A DNA stretch of 64,000 nucleotides from Flavobacterium sp. (GCA_020403245.1 JADBYA010000002.1:310001-374000), one strand, 5' to 3'. Positions 35,374 through 45,363 are shown, counted from the stretch's first letter. Numbers and translations: made by a program. Notes: a model not told the origin generated them from the letters alone.

Positions 35374-35802
35374 TTATTCTAAATCTTCGATTTGATGTAC
35401 TTCGACGCCTGCTTTTTCTAAAAAATCTAATCCTGATGTGTCACGATAACCCTGTTGAAACACGACTCGTTTAATTCCTGATTGATGAATGAGTTTACTA
35501 CATTCTTTGCAAGGGGAAAGTGTAATATATAAAGTTGCATTTTCACAAGTTTGGGTGGAACGTGCTACTTTTGAAATAGCATTGGCTTCTGCATGCAGCA
35601 CATACCATTGTGTTAATCCTTCTTCGTCTTCGCAACAGTTTTCAAAGCCAGATGGGGTTCCGTTATAACCATCGGAAATGATCATGCGGTCACGAACAAT
35701 GATGGCGCCAACTTGTTTTCGTTTGCAATAGGATAATTTGCTCCATTCGGCAGCAATTCTTAGATATGCAGTGTCGTATTTTTTTTGTTTTGCTTCTTTC
35801 AT
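35374..35802 (-). CDS. Deoxycytidylate (dCMP) deaminase
   Basis: A 142-residue zinc deaminase with the motifs VLHAEANAI (zinc His and catalytic Glu) and TLSPCKECSKLIH (two zinc Cys). The segment DGYNGTPSGFENCCEDEEG is typical of dCMP deaminases, which convert dCMP to dUMP for thymidylate synthesis. It lies 93 bp downstream of the protease start on the same strand. With tdk, nrdAB and dgt it makes up the dNTP genes of the window. The CMP/dCMP family includes RNA and cytidine enzymes, but this motif set favours dCMP. Confidence 0.92.
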   Translation of the reverse strand: MKEAKQKKYDTAYLRIAAEWSKLSYCKRKQVGAIIVRDRMIISDGYNGTPSGFENCCEDEEGLTQWYVLHAEANAISKVARSTQTCENATLYITLSPCKECSKLIHQSGIKRVVFQQGYRDTSGLDFLEKAGVEVHQIEDLE

Positions 35803-35866
35803 TTTATTCTAAAATTCTATCAGTGTCTTTTTTTCAAGATTGCTGATTCTCAAATGATGTTTCTTT

Positions 35867-35945
35867 TAGCCCTGATGGAAGGAATCGCCGCGCGAGACGA
35901 ACAGCAGGAATATGGATAGCAAATATACCTAAACCATTCGCTCCA
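35867..35945 (+). repeat. Dispersed intergenic repeat, copy B
   Basis: It runs from TAGCCCTGATGGAAGGAATCG through ACAGCAGGAATATGGATAGC to CCATTCGCTCCA. It shares its two ends with the minus-strand copy at 45404-45554 and, more distantly, with 16331-16420. It is non-coding and lies between the dCMP deaminase and HupE-like genes. Confidence 0.65.
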
Positions 35946-35953
35946 ATTAAAAA

Positions 35954-36547
35954 TTATTTATACCAAATTTCATTTTGAATAATAATGGGTATTATCACTC
36001 CAACAGTAAAAGCTGAAATAATAAAAATCCAATCTCGCTTGGAGAATTTGAATAAATTTTGGACTACATAAGCTAAAAGTAATGAAACAATGACTACAAC
36101 AATTTGAGCTATTTCTATTCCAAGGGCAAACTCGAAAAGTGGTAATAGTTTATCAGTAGGTTTTCCTGAAAGGATGCTGTTGAAATAGTTTGAAAACCCC
36201 AATCCGTGAATAATTCCAAAAAAAAGAGTGATAACACTAACAACAATACTATTCTCTTTTTTGCTTGACTTTCCAGCAATAATAATGTTGTATAAGGCAG
36301 CGATGAGAATAGTTATAGGGATTAAAAATTCAACAAACGAGGGTTTGATGGATAGTATATTAAAAACGGAAAGGAATAGCGCTAGTGTATGTCCTAGTGT
36401 GAAAACGGACACTAAAATCAGTATTTTTTTCCATGATTTAAATTCATAAGGAACAGTCAACGCTAAAAGAAATAATATGTGGTCGTAGGCAAAAACACTA
36501 AGTACATGCTTTAACCCAATAGTGAAGTATATCCAGAAATCTGACAT
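35954..36547 (-). CDS. HupE/UreJ-like membrane protein
   Basis: 197 residues from the ATG at 36547 (MSDFWIYFTIGL); a longer frame from 36577 adds ten residues without character. Six or so membrane helices. The first loop has HVLSVFAYDHILFL and a later segment FGIIHGLGFSNYF, the His-containing signatures of the HupE/UreJ family, which includes nickel or cobalt transporters. No hydrogenase or urease gene is in the window, so the metal or substrate is uncertain. It stands alone. Confidence 0.85.
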   Translation of the reverse strand: MSDFWIYFTIGLKHVLSVFAYDHILFLLALTVPYEFKSWKKILILVSVFTLGHTLALFLSVFNILSIKPSFVEFLIPITILIAALYNIIIAGKSSKKENSIVVSVITLFFGIIHGLGFSNYFNSILSGKPTDKLLPLFEFALGIEIAQIVVVIVSLLLAYVVQNLFKFSKRDWIFIISAFTVGVIIPIIIQNEIWYK

Positions 36548-36666
36548 GGTAATGTGGTTGTTTTGGAACGTAAACATACAATTTATTTTGTTTTACATTC
36601 ATAATTTCTTCCTAAAATAGATATAAAAATTTTCACAAATCATTTTCAAAAAAAAGGAAATTGGCT

Positions 36667-36674
36667 TACCTTTG
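36667..36674 (+). promoter_or_regulatory. -7 box of the TerB-like gene
   Basis: TACCTTTG fits TAnnTTTG and ends 21 nt before the chosen ATG at 36696. Confidence 0.45.
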
Positions 36675-36695
36675 TGGTATAAAACCAATAACATT

Positions 36696-37127
36696 ATGTC
36701 AATTTCAGATTTGTTTGATAACGAGTTTAAAAGTAGAAATAAAAGTCATTTTTCGGCAATTGTTCGTGTTGCCACTGCTGATGGAGATATGACAGAGGAA
36801 GAAAAGGAATTTTTAGATAAATTGGCCATACGTTTGGAAATTTCTCCAGCAGAATATGAAGAGATTTTAGAAAATCCTTCAAAATATCCAATCAATCCTC
36901 CTTATTTACACTCTCAACGTTTGGAGCGTTTGTATGATTTGTCAAGAATGGTTTATGCTGATCATGTACTCGGGCCAAAACAAAAACACATTTTAATCAA
37001 GTTTGCTTTGGCATTAGGGTTTACGCCAGGGAATGTTTCTTTTATTGTTGATAAAGCACTATCATTATTAGTTATGAATGTGGATTTAGATACTTTTGTT
37101 TATGAAATGACAAACATGAATAAATAA
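36696..37127 (+). CDS. TerB-like helical protein
   Basis: 143 residues from the ATG at 36696 (MSISDLFDNEF), chosen because the -7 box overlaps the longer frame (start 36672). An all-helical protein with acidic N-terminal segment FSAIVRVATADGDMTEEEKEFLDKLA, the TerB family signature that may bind a divalent metal. TerB relatives are linked to tellurite resistance or envelope stress, but the isolated flavobacterial forms have no known role. It is convergent with fbp (gap 22 bp). Confidence 0.82.
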   Translation: MSISDLFDNEFKSRNKSHFSAIVRVATADGDMTEEEKEFLDKLAIRLEISPAEYEEILENPSKYPINPPYLHSQRLERLYDLSRMVYADHVLGPKQKHILIKFALALGFTPGNVSFIVDKALSLLVMNVDLDTFVYEMTNMNK

Positions 37128-37149
37128 AAAACAGATACATTCGGTTTGT

Positions 37150-38157
37150 TTAGCAATACTTTGCCATGAATTCTTCAGCTTTTTTTACCATATTGTAACT
37201 TCCGCAAAAGAATGGAACGCGTTGGTGTAGCTCTGTGGGTTGAATTTCCATGATTCTTCCAAAACCATCGGTTGCTTTTCCGCCAGCTTGTTCTGTGATG
37301 AAAGCCATTGGGTTGCATTCATATAATAATCGAAGTTTCCCATTGGGCGATTTTGAACTCGTTGGATAAATGTATATACCACCTTTTATCATATTTCTGT
37401 GAATGTCAGAAACCAGACTACCAATGTACCTTGATGTATAAGGTCTGTCCTCTTCTTCCAATTGGCAATACTTTAAATAATCTTTTACGCCTTGAGGGAA
37501 ATGAACATAATTTCCCTCATTGATGGAGTAAATATTTCCGTCTTTGGAAAATTGCATATTAGGATGTGATAAATAAAATGTTCCAATAGCTGGATTCAGA
37601 GTAAAACCATTCACCCCATGACCAGTGGTATACACTAGCATAGTTGAGGTTCCATAAATGACATAACCTGCCGCTACTTGCTGCGTCCCGGGTTGTAAAA
37701 AATCTTCTAAAGTAACTGGAGTTCCGATAGGTGTAATTCTTCTATATACTGAAAAAATAGTTCCAACTGAAACATTCACATCAATATTGGATGAACCGTC
37801 TAATGGATCCATTAAAACCACATATTTATTATTATGTCCCTCGTCTAATCCTTGAACTGTAATGAAATCATCACTTTCTTCTGAAGCAATTCCACAAACG
37901 ATTTCACGATTAATCAAGGTTTGAATAAAAATAGTATTAGCATAAACGTCCAATTTTTGTTGGTCTTCACCCTGTATGTTTTGTTCGCCAGCAGCACCAA
38001 CAATATCGACTAAACCCGCTTTGTTTACTTTGTAATTAACCACTTTGGCAGCCAAGCGAATGGAGTTGATAATTTTGGATAATTCGCCGGATGAGTATTG
38101 ATGAGCTTTTTGGTTCTCAATGATAAATTCACCTAAAGTTTTATTGCGTTCTTCCAT
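37150..38157 (-). CDS. fbp: Class I fructose-1,6-bisphosphatase
   Basis: A 335-residue gluconeogenic enzyme that turns fructose 1,6-bisphosphate into fructose 6-phosphate. The metal site [19 protein letters not shown] (about 121-140), the SEESDDF segment, and [23 protein letters not shown] in the C-terminal substrate region are all present. Length is normal. It is divergent from the acetyltransferase gene. Confidence 0.97.
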   Translation of the reverse strand: MEERNKTLGEFIIENQKAHQYSSGELSKIINSIRLAAKVVNYKVNKAGLVDIVGAAGEQNIQGEDQQKLDVYANTIFIQTLINREIVCGIASEESDDFITVQGLDEGHNNKYVVLMDPLDGSSNIDVNVSVGTIFSVYRRITPIGTPVTLEDFLQPGTQQVAAGYVIYGTSTMLVYTTGHGVNGFTLNPAIGTFYLSHPNMQFSKDGNIYSINEGNYVHFPQGVKDYLKYCQLEEEDRPYTSRYIGSLVSDIHRNMIKGGIYIYPTSSKSPNGKLRLLYECNPMAFITEQAGGKATDGFGRIMEIQPTELHQRVPFFCGSYNMVKKAEEFMAKYC

Positions 38158-38239
38158 TACGAAATCGTTGTAGTTGTTTGTGCAAATATCGATAAATTTG
38201 GTAAAGAAAAAATGTATTTAACTAAGAAATTATTAATTG

Positions 38240-38247
38240 TATTTTTG
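38240..38247 (+). promoter_or_regulatory. -7 box of the acetyltransferase gene
   Basis: TATTTTTG fits TAnnTTTG and ends 17 nt before the ATG at 38265. Confidence 0.4.
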
Positions 38248-38264
38248 CTTAAAATTATTCCAAA

Positions 38265-38756
38265 ATGATTATCCGAAGAGGAGAAAAAAAAGATATGAAA
38301 GCAGTGCTTGAACTCATTCAAGAATTGGCAACTTTCGAAAAAGAACCCGAGGCGGTTGTTGTCACTGTATCCGATTTAGAACGCGATGGTTTTGGTGACA
38401 ATCCAATGTTTTATACTTTTGTAGCAGAATTTGATGGAGATGTTGTTGGCGTCGCCTTATATTATTATCGCTATTCTACTTGGAAAGGAAGAACCATTCA
38501 TTTGGAAGATTTAATCGTGAAAGAAAAAATGCGCGGTTCGGGATTGGGATTTGCATTGTATGCTGAAATTATCGCTCAAGCCAAGAGAGATCATGTTCGC
38601 CGAATAGAATGGAATGTTCTCGATTGGAACACACCAGCCATCGATTTTTATACCAAATCAGGAGCCAAAGTGCTCGACGATTGGCGTGTTGTTCACATGG
38701 ATGAAAACGGAATAAATGAATTTTTAAAAGTAAAAAATACTTGTCTTAATACTTAA
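38265..38756 (+). CDS. GNAT family N-acetyltransferase (diamine acetyltransferase-like)
   Basis: A 163-residue acetyltransferase. It has MIIRRGEKKDMKAVLELIQELA at the N-terminus, LEDLIVKEKMRGSGLGFALYAEI with the acetyl-CoA loop (RGSGLG), and RIEWNVLDWNTPAIDFYTKSGAKV. The overall pattern resembles spermidine/diamine N-acetyltransferases (SAT1 type), but substrate is not certain. It lies 26 bp upstream of aspartate kinase on the same strand. Confidence 0.87.
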   Translation: MIIRRGEKKDMKAVLELIQELATFEKEPEAVVVTVSDLERDGFGDNPMFYTFVAEFDGDVVGVALYYYRYSTWKGRTIHLEDLIVKEKMRGSGLGFALYAEIIAQAKRDHVRRIEWNVLDWNTPAIDFYTKSGAKVLDDWRVVHMDENGINEFLKVKNTCLNT

Positions 38757-38782
38757 TACCAAAGTCTTAATACTGATAAATA

Positions 38783-40036
38783 ATGAGAATATTCAAATTT
38801 GGTGGTGCATCAGTTAAAGATGCTAATGGAATTAAAAATGTGTTTAGTGTGTTGGAAAAAGTAGGTCACCAAGACACACTTTTGGTAATTTCTGCCATGG
38901 GAAAAACCACGAATGCTTTGGAAATCGTAATAAATAATTACTTTGATAAATCGCCTGAGTTGCATTCTTCATTACAAGATGTTAAAAAGTATCACAATCA
39001 AATTTTACTTGACCTTTTTGATGACGAAGAACACGATGTATATTTTGCAGTAAATAGCCATTTTGCCGATTTAGAGTATTTTTTACGAAGTAATAAATCG
39101 CCTAATTACAACTTTGTATATGACCAAGTTATTTGCTATGGCGAAATAGTTTCTACCACAATCGTTAGTCATTATTTCAATCATATTGGCTTGAAAAACA
39201 ATTGGATTGACGTTCGAAACTTCATCAAAACCAATAACAATTACAGAGATGCTGATGTTGATTGGGAAAGAACTCAACAGTTTATTTCAAAAGGAATTAA
39301 TAAAAAAGCACTTTCTATTACTCAAGGATTTTTGGGATCGGATGACAATAATTTTACCACAACATTAGGGCGTGAAGGATCGGATTATACCGCAGCCATT
39401 TTTGCTTATTGTTTGAATGCCGAAAGCGTAACGATTTGGAAAGATGTACCAGGGGTTATGAATGCTGATCCGAGATTTTTTGAAAACGCCATCTTGCTTA
39501 ACCAAATTTCCTACCGCGAAGCAATTGAGTTGGCATTTTATGGCGCTACCGTTATTCACCCAAAAACGTTGCAACCATTACAGAAAAAAGAAATCCCGTT
39601 GTTTGTAAAATCGTTTATCAATCCATTGTTGCCAGGAACAAGTGTTTCTAAAGGAAAAGATTTAGAGCCACAAACCCCATGTTTTATTATTAAACGAGAC
39701 CTGTTATTACTCTCGTTATCGTCAATCGATTTTTCATTTATAATGGAAGAAAACATTAGTGAAATTTTTGCCTTGTTTCACCAGTATAAAATGAAGGTGA
39801 GTTTAATTCAAAACTCGGCGATAAGTTTTTCAGTTTGTATTGAAGATAAATTTGGAAAATTTAATGAGTTGAAAAACATTTTGTCCAAAAAATTCAAAGT
39901 CTCTTATAACGAAAATGTATCTTTATACACCATCAGACATTTTACTGCAGTAGCTGCCGAAATTGTAGAAAAAGATAAAACGGTTTTATTGAAACAAATT
40001 TCTAGAGAAACAATGCAAGTGGTTACAAAGGAGTAA
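38783..40036 (+). CDS. Aspartate kinase
   Basis: A 417-residue monofunctional aspartokinase, first step of the aspartate family pathway (aspartyl phosphate). The N-terminal KFGGASVKDANGIKNV, LLVISAMGKTTNALE, and the TTTLGREGSDYTAAIFAYCL segment are diagnostic; a C-terminal region (about 310-417) should form ACT-type regulatory domains. The product is used by Asd (15.2 kb). There is no fused homoserine dehydrogenase. Lys or Thr feedback specificity cannot be read here. Confidence 0.95.
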   Translation: MRIFKFGGASVKDANGIKNVFSVLEKVGHQDTLLVISAMGKTTNALEIVINNYFDKSPELHSSLQDVKKYHNQILLDLFDDEEHDVYFAVNSHFADLEYFLRSNKSPNYNFVYDQVICYGEIVSTTIVSHYFNHIGLKNNWIDVRNFIKTNNNYRDADVDWERTQQFISKGINKKALSITQGFLGSDDNNFTTTLGREGSDYTAAIFAYCLNAESVTIWKDVPGVMNADPRFFENAILLNQISYREAIELAFYGATVIHPKTLQPLQKKEIPLFVKSFINPLLPGTSVSKGKDLEPQTPCFIIKRDLLLLSLSSIDFSFIMEENISEIFALFHQYKMKVSLIQNSAISFSVCIEDKFGKFNELKNILSKKFKVSYNENVSLYTIRHFTAVAAEIVEKDKTVLLKQISRETMQVVTKE

Positions 40037-40098
40037 ATTAGTCTCGCATTTAATACTACAATTATACACAAAACAGCTTTTTTGCGTTTTTATTATGT

Positions 40099-43000
40099 AT
40101 GCTAAAAAAACTTTTTTTTCTCTTTGTATTTTTTGCAATTTCTAAGCTCTCAGCTCAGGAAATCAAATCGCTTTATCAAACAAAAAAAGTAGTCGTTTCA
40201 AAGGATACCATAACTCTAGAAAAAGTAAGTATCAGCCCAAGCTTTTTTAAACTAGTAACCTCTGAAGGTAAAGAAATTGATACTGCTTTTTATAAAGTGG
40301 ATTTCAAAACAGGAAAACTACTTTTCAAAAAAGGGTTTACTACCAATGATAGTATTACCATTCGTTATTTTAAATACCCAGAATATTTAACCAAAACCTA
40401 CAGCATTTACGACCAAGACAAAGTAGTTCCTAATGAAGCTGGTAATCTCTTTAAAGTCAATCGGTCTGTAAAAAAGTTTGTTCCCTTTGACGGATTAAAC
40501 ACTTCGGGAAGTATTTCACGTGGCGTAACTATTGGGAATAATCAAAATACTACGGTGAGTTCCAATCTCGATTTGCAAATCACAGGGAAAATATCAGATA
40601 AAGTTTCGCTTCGTGCCTCTATTCAAGACAGTAACATTCCGCTTCAAGATGGAGGATATTCACAAAAACTGGATGAATTTGACCAAATTTTCATCGAACT
40701 TTTTACGGATAAGTGGAACATACGTGCGGGGGATTTATTTTTAGAAAACCGACAATCACGATTTTTAAATTTCAACAAGAAGGTACAAGGACTTTCTACT
40801 CGATTTTCTTTCGGTGGCGAAGAGGACAAGACAGAGATTTTTGCTTCGGCAGCTATAGTTCGTGGGCAATACGCCAAAAGTTCGTTTACTGGACAAGAAG
40901 GGAATCAAGGGCCATATAAATTGAGAGGAAATAATGGAGAATTATATGTCCTAGTTATTTCGGGTTCAGAAAGAGTTTATGTTAACGGAATTTTACGCGA
41001 GCGCGGAGATAACAACGATTATATTATCGATTACAATGCAGGAGAAATCACTTTTACCTCTCTTTTTCCCATTACATCCGAAATGAGAATCGTGATTGAA
41101 TACCAATATTCCGATAGAAATTATACTCGTTTTGTAACCTATGGCGGCGCCAATCATGAAGCAAAAAAATGGAGTTTAGGGGGCTATTTGTATTCTGAAA
41201 ATGATGTAAAAAACCAACCATTACAGCAAAATTTATCACCAGAACAAGTAGCTATTCTTCAAAATGCTGGTGATAACATTAGTTTAATGGTTTCGCCATC
41301 GGCTTACTTGGACACTTATTCTGATAATAAGATATTATATAAAAAAGTGATCATAAATAATGTCGCCGTTTTCGAATATTCCAATAATCCTAACGATGTA
41401 TTATATAATGTTACTTTTTCCTTGGTAGGCAATAATCTTGGGAATTATATAATTTTGAACTCTTCAGCTATTGGAAAAATTTACCAATATGTCCAACCTC
41501 TAAATGGTATACCACAGGGAAATTACGAACCCATTACACGATTGGTTGCGCCTACAAAAATTCAAATTGCTACCGTTTTAGGAAAATACAATCCTAGTGA
41601 AAAAACATTGATTGATTTTGAACTAGGTGTGAGTAATAACGATTTGAATTTATTTTCATCCATTAATGACAACAATAATAAAGGTATTGCGGGAAAGTTA
41701 AACTTCAAACAGCGATTATTTACCAAAAAATGGCAAGTAAATGCTTTTGGAAACTATCAATTTGTACAAGAACATTTTAAAACTATAGAGCGATTATTCA
41801 ATATTGAGTTCAACCGCGATTGGAACCTAACCACTTTTGAAGGCAATCAAAGTTTGCTAGTCACTGGTTTGGATTTCACGTTACCCGAAAAGGGGAAGTT
41901 TCGTTACCAGTTTGAAAAGTTGGATTTCTCCAAAAGTTTTTCAGGAAATCGTCACTTTATCAATGGTTTATTTGTCTTTAAAAATTGGAATATACTTCAA
42001 AATGGAAGTCTATTGAATAGTGATGGGAGCTTTTCTCAAACTAAATTTTTGAGAAATGAAAGTCAAGTGAAGTATCATTTCAAGAAAAATTGGATTGGAA
42101 GCAGTTTACGATTGGAAAACAATAAAGAAAAACTCGTTGCCACCAATCAATTATCTTCTCTGAGCCAGAAATTTACAGAATATGGAGCATTTATTGGTCG
42201 AGGTGATAGTACTAAAGTATTTGTAGAATTAGGATTTCTTCATCGTGTCAATGATAGTTTGCAGAATGGGTTGTTAAAAAAAGTAAATACATCTCAATCC
42301 TATTATTTGAAATCTAAATTAGTGCAAACCAAAAAAAGCGATCTAACGCTGTTTGTCAATTATAGAAATTTGAAATATGAAGACAATAGTCGTCAAGACG
42401 AACCGTCATTAAATTCCCGTTTGTTGTATAACGACCAGTATTTTAATCAAATGGTGCAAGTTACCACAGCGTATGAAAATACCTCTGGAAGTATTGCCCA
42501 ACAAGAATTCACCTATCTAGAAGTTGAACCAGGGCAAGGAGTTTATACTTGGAATGATTATAATGGTAACGGAATTCAGGAATTAGAAGAGTTTGAAGTG
42601 GCTCCATTTCCTGATCAAGCAAAATATATTCGTGTCTTTTTGCCCAATCAAGTTTTTGTAAAAACACACCAAAATAAATTTTCGCAATCTTTGAATTTAA
42701 ATCCAGTTAGGTGGCAAAGTGCCGCAGGTTTTAAAAAGATTTTGTCCTATTTCTACAATCAAACATCCTATTTAGTGGAACGAAAAACAGAACAAAACGG
42801 TAATAATTTTTATTTTAATCCGTTCACAGCTTCCGATGAAAATTTATTGGGATTGAATTCCAGTTTTCGAAATAGTTTATTCTACAATCGTGGAAAACAA
42901 AAGCATTCCGTTACTTATACCTTCATTCAAAACCGACTGAAAAGTTTACTTTCTGTAGGTTCACAAGAAACTAAAAACGGCTCACATCAATTACAATACC

Positions 43001-43497
43001 TTCATTTACTTAAAAAAACTTGGCTCTTATCATTGGGGACAAAAACTATTGAGACCAGTTTAGTTTCTGAAAATTATTCGGCAAGAAACTTCACCATATT
43101 GGGTTATCAATGCAATCCAAAAATCTCTTATTTATTCAATAAAAATGCCAGCTGGGATATTTTTTATGAATACCAAAATAAAGAAAACCAAATTGGAAAT
43201 TCAGAAAAATTATTGCAAAGTCGATTTGGCACTTCGTTTTCTTATGCCAGCGAAAGTAAAATTACCATGAATGGAGAATTCTCTTTTTATCAAAATAAAT
43301 TTCAGGGCGATGCTTTGTCGCCAGTAGCTTTCCAAATGCTGGAGGGCTTACAACCTGGGGAAAACATGACTTGGAGACTGCTTTTGCAAAAGAATTTAAC
43401 ACAGTTTCTAGATATAAATGTTAATTATCAAGGTAGAAAATCAGAGACTAGCCAAACCATTCATACTGGAAATGTTCAACTTCGTGCATATTTTTAA
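40099..43497 (+). CDS. Large outer-membrane beta-barrel protein of unknown function
   Basis: A 1132-residue protein with a signal peptide (about 1-19, ending LSAQ), a beta-rich N-terminal part, a segment FVPFDGLNTSGSISRGVTIGNN and then SRASIQD-like strands, and a long barrel of alternating strands to the C-terminal aromatic end (LRAYF). At about 815-840 the stretch DYNGNGIQELEEF looks like an EF-hand-type calcium loop. The segment DYIIDYNAGEITFTS resembles modules seen in SprA-type proteins, but the length is less than half of SprA. I do not recognise a named family with confidence. It follows aspartate kinase after 62 bp, with a possible independent promoter. Confidence 0.75.
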   Translation: MLKKLFFLFVFFAISKLSAQEIKSLYQTKKVVVSKDTITLEKVSISPSFFKLVTSEGKEIDTAFYKVDFKTGKLLFKKGFTTNDSITIRYFKYPEYLTKTYSIYDQDKVVPNEAGNLFKVNRSVKKFVPFDGLNTSGSISRGVTIGNNQNTTVSSNLDLQITGKISDKVSLRASIQDSNIPLQDGGYSQKLDEFDQIFIELFTDKWNIRAGDLFLENRQSRFLNFNKKVQGLSTRFSFGGEEDKTEIFASAAIVRGQYAKSSFTGQEGNQGPYKLRGNNGELYVLVISGSERVYVNGILRERGDNNDYIIDYNAGEITFTSLFPITSEMRIVIEYQYSDRNYTRFVTYGGANHEAKKWSLGGYLYSENDVKNQPLQQNLSPEQVAILQNAGDNISLMVSPSAYLDTYSDNKILYKKVIINNVAVFEYSNNPNDVLYNVTFSLVGNNLGNYIILNSSAIGKIYQYVQPLNGIPQGNYEPITRLVAPTKIQIATVLGKYNPSEKTLIDFELGVSNNDLNLFSSINDNNNKGIAGKLNFKQRLFTKKWQVNAFGNYQFVQEHFKTIERLFNIEFNRDWNLTTFEGNQSLLVTGLDFTLPEKGKFRYQFEKLDFSKSFSGNRHFINGLFVFKNWNILQNGSLLNSDGSFSQTKFLRNESQVKYHFKKNWIGSSLRLENNKEKLVATNQLSSLSQKFTEYGAFIGRGDSTKVFVELGFLHRVNDSLQNGLLKKVNTSQSYYLKSKLVQTKKSDLTLFVNYRNLKYEDNSRQDEPSLNSRLLYNDQYFNQMVQVTTAYENTSGSIAQQEFTYLEVEPGQGVYTWNDYNGNGIQELEEFEVAPFPDQAKYIRVFLPNQVFVKTHQNKFSQSLNLNPVRWQSAAGFKKILSYFYNQTSYLVERKTEQNGNNFYFNPFTASDENLLGLNSSFRNSLFYNRGKQKHSVTYTFIQNRLKSLLSVGSQETKNGSHQLQYLHLLKKTWLLSLGTKTIETSLVSENYSARNFTILGYQCNPKISYLFNKNASWDIFYEYQNKENQIGNSEKLLQSRFGTSFSYASESKITMNGEFSFYQNKFQGDALSPVAFQMLEGLQPGENMTWRLLLQKNLTQFLDINVNYQGRKSETSQTIHTGNVQLRAYF

Positions 43498-43563
43498 TTA
43501 CTTTAAAATATTCAAATAGTTTTTTCTTTACTTTTATAACTCTAATTTGTAAAACAAAACATC

Positions 43564-44040
43564 ATGAAAAAACTATTTTTATTTTCACTCCTTTTCGCTT
43601 TCTGTTTAAATATGAATGGACAAGAAAAAAAAGGTGAAAAATCAAACACAACAACAGAAAAATCAACTAAGTCAAAAAAAGAAGCAAAAACAAAAGTTCC
43701 TCTAAAAAAAGATGGAACTCCAGACAAAAGGTACAAAACTTCTCAAAAAGAAAATGTTCCTCTAAAAAAAGATGGAACTCCAGACAAACGTTATAATGCT
43801 TCAACCAAAGAAAGCAAGACCTCTACAACGGGGCAAAAAAAAGCTGCAGAAGGAAAAGCAAATCCCATTTCAAATAAAGCTAAAACAAAATACAAAAAAG
43901 AGACCCATTCAAACGAAAAAGCACCAAAGAAGAAAGATAAAGTCACAGGAAAATACAAAGGCAAAACAGTTTATACCGGTCCAAGAGGCGGAGAATATTA
44001 TATCAATTCCAACGGGAATAAAACATACATCACCGATTAA
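43564..44040 (+). CDS. Lys-rich secreted protein with GPRGGEYY motif
   Basis: A 158-residue protein with a signal peptide (about 1-19, MKKLFLFSLLFAFCLNMNGQ), then a very basic, Lys-rich body. It contains the peptide VPLKKDGTPDKRY twice (20-residue period) and ends with VYTGPRGGEYYINSNGNKTYI. The C-terminal motif resembles one in small basic proteins of bacteria and large DNA viruses (PBCV-like basic adaptor). Function is unknown; the charge suggests binding to DNA, RNA, polyphosphate or acidic polysaccharide at the surface, which is inference. It has its own terminator. Confidence 0.75.
   Translation: MKKLFLFSLLFAFCLNMNGQEKKGEKSNTTTEKSTKSKKEAKTKVPLKKDGTPDKRYKTSQKENVPLKKDGTPDKRYNASTKESKTSTTGQKKAAEGKANPISNKAKTKYKKETHSNEKAPKKKDKVTGKYKGKTVYTGPRGGEYYINSNGNKTYITD
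43696..43788 (+). repeat. Exact 33-bp direct repeats in the Lys-rich gene
   Basis: The same 33 bases starting GTTCCTCTAAAAAAAGATGG occur at 43696 and 43756, a 60-bp period that keeps the frame. They encode VPLKKDGTPDK. Confidence 0.85.
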
Positions 44041-44063
44041 AATCAGGTTTTCTAGAATTGTTT

Positions 44064-44106
44064 TAAAAAAGTGATTTTTCAATTTGAAAAATCACTTTTT
44101 TTTATT
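44064..44106 (+). terminator. Terminator of the Lys-rich protein gene
   Basis: AAAAAGTGATTTTTC (44066-44080) pairs exactly with GAAAAATCACTTTTT (44086-44100) around a 5-nt loop, followed by more T. Confidence 0.85.
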
Positions 44107-44385
44107 CTAAAAATTAAAATTCAAGATGAAGAGAAATGTTAAAATTGCACAGAAAGAAAATTCTTAACTTCCTTTGTTTTAAGGGATTTTTAACTTTTCG
44201 TTTTTTGTAAACTATTAAAAATCAAGACATTAAATTTTTGTAAATTATTCTCAAATTTATTCAATTTGTTAAAAACTATAGCCGATTGTGAATAAGTTTG
44301 ACTTTCTTTTTACGTTTCATTTGATAATCTTTGTAACATACACATTTCAATAAATAACACCTAAAATAATAATTAAAAATTCAAA
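44107..44385. promoter_or_regulatory. nrdB upstream region
   Basis: A long AT-rich gap with no ORF. A TTTG (44297-44300) and a near-consensus TAATCTTTG (44325-44333) may be the -33 and -7 elements, although the spacer is a little long. No clear NrdR box was recognised. The long leader would suit regulation of ribonucleotide reductase. Confidence 0.35.
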
Positions 44386-45363
44386 ATGGCTACTATCGAA
44401 CCAATTCTAAAAGAAAACAAAGATCGCTTTGTAATTTTTCCAATCAAGCATCAAGATATATGGGAATGGTATAAAAAAATGGAAGCTAGTTTTTGGACAG
44501 CAGAAGAAATTGATTTGCATCAAGATTTATCTGATTGGGAAAACAAGTTAAATAGCGATGAGAAATATTTCATCAAGCATATTTTAGCATTTTTTGCTGC
44601 TTCTGATGGAATTGTAAATGAAAATTTGGCCGAAAACTTCGTAAACGAAGTGCAATATCCAGAGGCAAAGTTTTTTTATGGATTTCAAATCATGATGGAA
44701 AACATTCATAGTGAAACCTATTCGCTTTTAATAGATACGTATGTAAAAGACGAAGCCGAAAAAGCACAACTTTTTAATGCTTTAGAAGTATTTCCAGCCA
44801 TTAGAAAAAAAGCAGATTGGGCTTTAAAATGGATTGGTTCCGACTCTTTTGCCGAAAGATTAATCGCTTTTGCTGCTGTAGAAGGAATCTTTTTCTCAGG
44901 CGCGTTTTGTTCTATCTATTGGTTGAAAAAACGCGGTTTGATGCCAGGTCTGACCTTTTCAAACGAGTTAATTTCTCGTGACGAAGGGGTTCACTGCGAT
45001 TTTGCCGTGCATTTGCACAACCATCATTTGGTTAACAAAGTGTCAAAAGCAAGAATTACAGAAATTATTACCGACGCTTTGACCATCGAAAGAGAGTTTA
45101 TTACCGAGTCGCTTCCTGTGAGTTTGATTGGAATGAATGCCACTTTGATGACCCAATATCTTGAATTTGTTGCCGATAGATTGTTGGTGGAATTAGGTTG
45201 CAATAGAGTATATAATTCCTCAAATCCATTCGATTTTATGGACATGATTTCATTGCAAGGAAAAACCAATTTCTTTGAAAAACGCGTAGCCGAATACCAA
45301 AAAGCAGGTGTAATGAACACCGATTCAGAAGCAAGTAAAATTACTTTCGACGCCGAATTTTAA
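44386..45363 (+). CDS. nrdB: Ribonucleotide reductase class Ia beta subunit
   Basis: A 325-residue diiron tyrosyl-radical subunit that supplies the radical to NrdA for making dNTPs. The motif [20 protein letters not shown] contains the radical Tyr and iron-ligand His/Glu residues, and [44 protein letters not shown] holds more iron ligands. These stretches look much closer to the eukaryotic R2 protein than to E. coli NrdB. The C-terminus DAEF matches the eukaryotic-like tail that docks onto NrdA. nrdA follows after 296 bp. Confidence 0.96.
   Translation: MATIEPILKENKDRFVIFPIKHQDIWEWYKKMEASFWTAEEIDLHQDLSDWENKLNSDEKYFIKHILAFFAASDGIVNENLAENFVNEVQYPEAKFFYGFQIMMENIHSETYSLLIDTYVKDEAEKAQLFNALEVFPAIRKKADWALKWIGSDSFAERLIAFAAVEGIFFSGAFCSIYWLKKRGLMPGLTFSNELISRDEGVHCDFAVHLHNHHLVNKVSKARITEIITDALTIEREFITESLPVSLIGMNATLMTQYLEFVADRLLVELGCNRVYNSSNPFDFMDMISLQGKTNFFEKRVAEYQKAGVMNTDSEASKITFDAEF

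Noticed and set aside
44107..44385. NrdR box upstream of nrdB
   Set aside because: AT-rich words resemble parts of the box, but no complete pair with the right spacing was found.
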